From: Omphalotus guepiniiformis
Lineage: Eukaryota; Basidiomycota; Agaricomycetes; Agaricales; Omphalotaceae
Direction of reading: 5' to 3'
DNA length: 64,000 nucleotides
Assembly: GCA_028554645.1 (NCBI GenBank)
Contig: JAQOOI010000069.1
Coordinates: forward strand, 372,001-436,000
Shown here: one piece after another, positions 58,009 to 64,000 of the stretch
Layout of the letters: every line of letters starts with the position of its first letter
Position numbering within the stretch: position 1 is the first letter of the stretch
The notes under the pieces: generated by a model
The model's input: only the letters and a program-made list of their open reading frames with translations
Told to the model about the DNA's origin: nothing
Database searches by the model: none
Program-made: the position numbers and the translations under genes

Positions 58009-58254
58009 TGTCGCTGCTGTGAGTGGCACAGAGGCTAGCTGGGAGGCGACGACGACGACGACTGGATGACTGGCTAAACCCGGAGCAGATGGTCGTCGAC
58101 GCTAAACATTGGAATTTCCGCACAATTTTGGCTCACACGGCCCGGAAGTGCTAAAGTCACGTGAAATATATACATAATACATTTTTTTCCGGCTAAAACT
58201 CGACCCATCCACGGCATCTCCTCCGCCTGACCGGGTCAGATGAACATTTGATCG
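58009..58254. promoter_or_regulatory. Upstream region of the DUF1752 gene
   Basis: Promoter-sized gap with a GACGAC repeat (58051-58066). It could also serve the uncertain plus-strand gene starting near 58255. Confidence 0.4.
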
Positions 58255-59300
58255 ATGTCCCCCGCTGCGGCTCCCTCTCGAAATTCATGTAATCGTAACA
58301 TTCGTGCTTTCAACATTTCTGCAGCTACTCACTTCAAGAAACACCGAGAATCCTTAATCAATGTTATCTCTTTGAACGAGAATCTCCATGAACCAAGTGG
58401 TACCTGCAGGCTGTACGTCGAGTGCAGGTCTTCGTTCGAGTCTTCGAAGCACTGTCCTTCCTCGGGCAAGGACGAGCGGAAGAAGTCACTCGTTTCACAG
58501 TCATTTGACCATCTTACCATCCCTTGTGCAGAAACGTTTCGATAGTAACTCGTCTCAAACTCAAATAGGCTCAATCTCACACCCAGCTCACACCCCTACA
58601 GCCTACGGGCGCCCATACTATGTATGTATGTCATTGTCACAAGTCTGTCTCCATTTTACCCGTTTTCGTTTCTTGTTCCGAGAAACGATAGCATCTCTAC
58701 GGCTCTCCAATCTTCGTTCATCTAATGAAACATCTATCATGATGCACATGAATGTGTCATGCTGGGCGCACGTTGCGGTTGAACATCGTCTAACTATCTT
58801 GGTCTTTTACCTCTTCGAGAGTAACGTCCTCTACGCCGGTATTCGGCGTTATACTACTACTTTTCGGCCTTATCGCTTGCTTCGCTTTGCTGACGCTGGG
58901 ATTCCTGTACCACTACCCCGGAAGCAAATACTGTATTACTTCCCAGCACCTTCAATACATACAAGGATGCGTACCCCGCATGAACAGTAGATGCCGAAAC
59001 TGTCCACGTAAATACCCCGCAGGAGCAATACCACACGCCACTTTCGGGGAACTCAGCGTTACCACGCTAATTTCAAGGATAGAACTGGCACCAACTTTGT
59101 CTATATGTATGAAAACAAGCTCGATCACCAGTTTGCTGGCATCCCTGGGGTGTACTTACTCGGTCTTTCTGGGAAGCCTCTCCTCAAACGAGACACCGCA
59201 AAATGTCGGCTGACCTGTATATTGTATGCGATACACGCTCGAGACCAACCAACGGAGACTCATTCACATTCCCTTCTGCGCCGATGAACGCGACAAAGAA
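58255..59300 (+). pseudogene. Uncertain spliced or decayed gene with one membrane helix
   Basis: Coding-like fragments occur in different frames. They are MSPAAAPSRNS before a GT-AG intron (58289-58325), SSQTQIGSISHPAHTPTAY near 58555, a hydrophobic helix VFGVILLLFGLIACFALL near 58835, and YHANFKDRTGTNFVYMYENK near 59065 followed by FAGIPGVYLLGLSGKPLL. I could not find splice sites joining them in one frame. It may be a degenerate gene or one with introns I misread. The family is not recognised. Confidence 0.3.
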
Positions 59301-62300
59301 TGGATCTACTACCGCTTGGAATAGGCAAAGTTTGAACCTTCACACTAGTCCTCGTGCTTCCACACAGACGTGTGCTAGTAGGCTCCAACTTCACATACCC
59401 TTCATCCCTGTCGTGACTATTCGATAACAAGCACATCGCTACTTGACAGGCGAAGCATTCGTCACTCTTGTCAACGTCAGCTAGGTTGGCGCTCCAAAAC
59501 CCAGGCTCGCGAGTCGCGGCGGATGCGATGGGCGTATCTACTACAACACTGGATGGAGAAGCTGGGGAGAACCACAATCCGACGGCTCTATGTTGTATAA
59601 AAATAAACGTAACCGTATATCCACGTTTCAGGCACTATAACATGGAACGGCGATGGGGACAGCCACCCTTCCAGCATGCAGACGACCGCTTGGTTGTTGT
59701 AACGAATACAGAAGGCTCCATAGATCGACTTTCCGTGTATCCTCAATTCCCGCTTCTGGCCTGTTCTGGTGCAGACTTTGGTGCCTGGAAACACCGAATA
59801 AACTTGCTACAGGCTTCGTAGGACATGATCTTCAGCAGCCTGGGTCACCGTACAGCCTGGTCTTGGGACTCTGGGAGGGTCTTGGGTCGCTGATCTTACA
59901 TATGTTATTGTATGTCCAATGCGGGTCCAATGCAACGGCGGACTGAGGACTTCGCCAGAAAATGTCAGGGTCGACAGACTCGGGCGGCAGATGCGACAGG
60001 GATTGCCAGGAGATGCCGGCCCTCAAGCGACCTCGAACAAGAAGACGTTGTCAACGGCGGCGCCCGGAATAGCTACCTTTGTTCACCTCTAGTGTGTGGC
60101 AAGTCTTGTTCTACTGTTGTTTCTACAATCTCTTGTCTCACTACCAAGCCGCCCGCTGGGTCTCAAGCTATTTCAAGATCTGTCTGATTCGTACCCATAT
60201 TATCATCTGTCAGGTACGCATTGAACAACTCTTTCGGGAACCTATCAGTCTCAGTTAAACAGGATGTACTTATAATCGGAGGCGGTTTTCGGCGGCTGCC
60301 AGGGAGCTGCCAGGTTTGAACATTCAAGTTCCGTTTTCAGGACCTGTACATACAAACCCAGGCCTCGAGGACAGGGAAATTTACGAACATATATGTTGAA
60401 TTGACATCGTGTGAGTACCAAGGTTTTGGCTATATTCACTTTTTTCAAGTATTGCCTCGGGAATCACAACCTATTCAAGAAGTCTTCTAGAGCGGTGTCT
60501 ATTATACAGTATTGAGACAGAAAGAATCACATACCTTGATGTCAGCGTTCTAGGAAATTACATAGCGGTATTCAATGGTGTACGGTCTCATGTGGAGTCC
60601 CTGCTTGCTGTAAGTCAAAGTCATTTGTCAAAGTCGACCTTTCAATTCATTCTGACTTGCAGCTATCCAAGTCGACTACAATATGTATGTATTGGCCGCG
60701 GTCAGAAGGCAGTGATGTATTAACCCGACAAGTGATTTATGAAACCTGGGGTATTATACTTCGTAAAATGTGGGGAAGCAGTGCTACTGCGAGAATATTC
60801 GCGAAGATCAACAACATTCCATGGGGTCGAACTTCCCCGACTCCGAACCTGCAGTGACGCTCAGCCGATGCCGGATTCTTGCATAGATGCAAGGAATCGA
60901 GGGGTAACCTGGTCCATCAGATTCATTTGGTATGAAGCATGATGCTCACCATGATAGGCAAGGCTAGGTGCTACCTATCGGTAAGACGGCCTAGCAATGT
61001 ACATTACAGGCGACCCTTTGCATGGTTGGAACCATGTATGGCCAGTACTGCAACGCCTAATTCAACGTGTTTTGATCAGTGCCTAATTGTGTTTTAGATT
61101 CTTATTAGGATGATTCGGAGCTCTCAGCTTCTTCTTCATGTTTGGTGAAATTGCTGAGCTTCGATTCGATGATGGGGGAGAGAGACATATGGTGTGGCGC
61201 ACTCAGTGGTTCCAGGCAAGATTGAACAGCAGGGCTATGGACGTCACAAGACGCCGGCTGCCATGGAGTTAGCTGCATATTGTTATAGTAAGAACTCGCT
61301 TGCTATCCAAGCCTTGGAGATTAATTCGTGAACTGATAATAGACATTTAGTGATCTCGACTCTATTTTGGACTCTGAAAGAGCTGCGGTTGGTGTTATGA
61401 TTCACGGGAGTCTCATCAGAATTCACGGCTGCTGATGATGCTGTTGTAAAATGGTGTACGTACCCCAAGATATCCATTCGTATGTACTTTGCTGGAACAT
61501 TTCCATAACCCGCTGCTTGGATCGTGATTTCGATGTGAGCTGGCACCATTCCATCTTTCTTGTTCGCAATATAACGCATTGATCATCTACTTTTGATACA
61601 GCTCCTCAAGGCCTCGCCGCGACATCATATCATTCCATCCTAAGCACTCCTCGTACATCGGGACTCACTGGGCGTACGGAGTCAATAGAATCAGGACTCG
61701 ACATCTCTAAGGAGAATCCGAACTGTGAGCGAGGCCGATCCGTAGGTCGCGGAAACTGCTTCTCAACTACTGGCAGTCTCCGAGATAAACCCTATGCAAT
61801 GATGTTCGCAGAAGTCGAGATATCAAATCCAGTTCGTGATCCGAGGTCTAATGGGAGAAATTTACGGCCTCGACTGATATCGTTGCAGGATACTAAGGCT
61901 AGCACGGGCTAAAAATTACCGATGTTAGTACCGATAGAGAGCCTGAATGTTGCCGCAGGAGGATCAACAACGGCTCTCTTACAACGGTGAGAGGGTGCCT
62001 TGTACTTTCCCGAAACAATGCTTAACTTCTTTAGTAGATTCCTCCCAAACGTCGAGGGTTCGACGTTCAGGCTCCTATTGGCGCATTCTTACATCCGGAG
62101 TCGCACTTGGTACGTAGACTGATATCAGCTCTTCCAAATTTACACACTGCCGTTAACATGAATTGGTGCCATGGCCTACTCGTTGGATCTCAGCGGTCTA
62201 ACAAAATTTCCGAGGGCAAGAAAATCAAGTGCTCACCTACTAAGCCGCACACAATGTAATCGAATGACATCTTGCAGGGAAAGCACGCATAGAAAGCACG

Positions 62301-64000
62301 CATACCAGGAACACGTCCAGCCTGGAAACGACTCGGAGCCTAGTCGTATGCATAAGGCATTGTATACTTACTGAGGTGTGTGCCTTAAGCCTGCCTTGAG
62401 TAAGATACCAACAAACTGATGCAGACGACCATTGAGGAAGTTTGTGGGGAAAGCAGATTTGCATGGGGTTACTCATCACCTTTGCCTGAGAAACCAACAT
62501 ATCGCCAAACCACCTAGTAATGAGAAGAAACTTTAACGCTCGGACTTTGCCAGTTTCAAGTGCGAAACTGCATCTTGTACTAGCAGCCATCACTGATTAA
62601 CCGCCAGTGTTAGCTTGAACCTCCCGCAGAGCGGGAGTGGCTCTGCAAGCTCTTCACCTTGCGCGGAGATTGTTAACGATCATAGTATTTAGTGGTTTTT
62701 GGCTGGCAAAGCTACTAAACCTCATTTGAGAGATCTCCGCAGCCCAAACATCGTACTTGAGGAGATAAGTGCAGTAGGCTTGTAGCCTTGCAGGGAACAA
62801 CACATCCGAGTCGCGCATACAATCATGTCGCGGCTCTACATCTAGACAGCAGCGACAGTCCCTCATATATGAAGTCAGTCAAATCACTTCAAAGTGAGTA
62901 GTTTATGAACTGAACATAATACTAAGTATCGAACGTGTCCTCCAGTGCACGACAAACATCAGATAATAAAGTTAAGAAAAAACTTTAGTGACGTTGATAA
63001 AAGTGTCACCTAAACGAAAAAGAATACTTCATGATATATACATATTGTCCCCGACAACAAAAGAACCCAAGTTCTACAAAAACCCTGAGGGCGTCACGGA
63101 CCCTTGGTAAGAATGCCATTGCGAAGAGATCAAAGGTGAAAGAAGCAACGAGGCGAGGCGAGGCGAGGGCGAAGAGTCAAAACTGGGTCAAGTGACGCAC
63201 ACGATGAGCTACAATGCGTAAAAACGAACGATATGCGGTAAATCGAAGCGTCATCATGCGCTAGAACCAGAACCAGAACCATAAGACCAGCCTAGGGATG
63301 ATATCTGATAGCTAATTGAAGCGGAACGAAGAACGAAGTCGAAAGGAATGAAGCCTTAGCCTGAAGGTAGCTGAAGGTGCGCGCGACTATCCGAGTCATC
63401 GATTAATTTCCGTTGCTACCATAGTACCACGGGATGCAGGGACAAAGACACGAGTGACTTTCATGACGATAATTGTTCAGCCATGACGAAGGGATCCTGA
63501 CCACATGTGCAGTTTAGCCAGGTTCGAAGAGCAAGTCCGAGTTCAGTGTAAAGGAGGAAGCAGCCCTCACCACCTAACCAAATGCAAAACCACCTCAACT
63601 CCACCACATTCCGAAAGCACTACATAGCGCCTAGTGAACGATTTGACCCGAGACAAACGCCTAGTTAGTTTAGCCAACCAATATTCCAGCATGCACTCCC
63701 GCTTTTTTAAATTTCCTCTCCGAGTCTCTCCAAGAATCAGATACTTTAACCAGACTCGAAGCTCCAGCACCTGACCACACAACATGACATGATCCCCAAG
63801 AATCCGCTGCACCAGACCAATCAAGCCCAAGGATACTAACAAAGAAATCCTTTTCCATCTATCACCGGGGAGTGAAAAGGAGCGGAGGTTAGAATGGAGC
63901 CAAGGAATCGGGTACTATGACGCAGGAGGATCCAATCTTCTGTCGTCACAAAGCAACGCAACAAGCAAAGGGGGCGAAAGTACTGTATTGTGCAAACTGA
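59301..64000. other. Gene-poor right end of the window
   Basis: Only short open frames without motifs, on both strands. A GAGGC tandem run lies near 63150. The far right (63560-63860) has an open minus-strand stretch that could belong to a gene beyond the window. I see no RNA gene or transposon here. Confidence 0.45.

Noticed and set aside
1..64000. CRISPR array, bacterial operons, rRNA genes
   Set aside because: No regularly spaced repeats or rRNA-like segments; gene structure is fungal throughout.

Overview
The window reads as nuclear DNA of an Agaricomycete basidiomycete (a mushroom-forming fungus). The evidence is genes broken by many 45-80 nt introns with GTRNGT donors, and families typical of this class: DUF6533 membrane proteins, CE4 chitin deacetylases, MYND-finger proteins, Ty3/gypsy elements and a basidiomycete-type eIF4G. 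Exons were joined by hand. Where all exons could be placed, the summed length is a multiple of three, which supports those models.

Layout. 1-12.8 kb is transposon territory. Two spliced plus-strand genes of unknown function (3-1755 and 2504-3829) face a minus-strand Ty3/gypsy retrotransposon: gag 11098-9431, protease 9434-8070, reverse transcriptase/RNase H 8094-5440, integrase 5439-4021. The pieces appear to be linked by two -1 frameshifts and an in-frame TGA. An octamer, CTAGACCC, is strongly over-represented across this 12.8 kb only. 13.3-24.4 kb holds single-copy host genes: an HMG-box regulator (-), a UPF0014/FetB-like membrane protein (-), indoleamine 2,3-dioxygenase (+), a GT15 mannosyltransferase (-) and an SLC35C1-like nucleotide-sugar transporter (+). 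25.7-30.4 kb holds a divergent pair, a free-standing NRPS-type adenylation protein (-) and an HxxxD condensation-like acyltransferase (+), which looks like a minimal split amide- or ester-forming system. 30.9-39.6 kb holds a MYND-finger protein (-), a Ypi1/inhibitor-3 PP1 regulator (+), a DUF6533 membrane protein (-) and a chitin deacetylase (-). 41.3-44.1 kb is a chimeric gene joining an NFX1/ZNFX1-like N-terminal region to the MIF4G part of eIF4G, with a broken MA3 domain. 45.5-49.0 kb is a Zn2Cys6 regulator whose zinc cluster is completed by a 6-nt microexon. 53.7-58.0 kb is a long DUF1752 (GATA-N)/DUF3295-like regulator. 49-53.6 kb and about 59.3-64 kb are largely without recognisable genes.

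How they may work together. The host genes mostly look like unrelated housekeeping genes. The one convincing functional grouping is the adenylation/acyltransferase pair sharing a promoter of about 0.8 kb. The GT15 enzyme, the sugar-nucleotide transporter and the chitin deacetylase all concern glycan or cell-wall chemistry but are not adjacent, so no cluster is claimed. All family names come from recognising motifs by eye; no database search was run.
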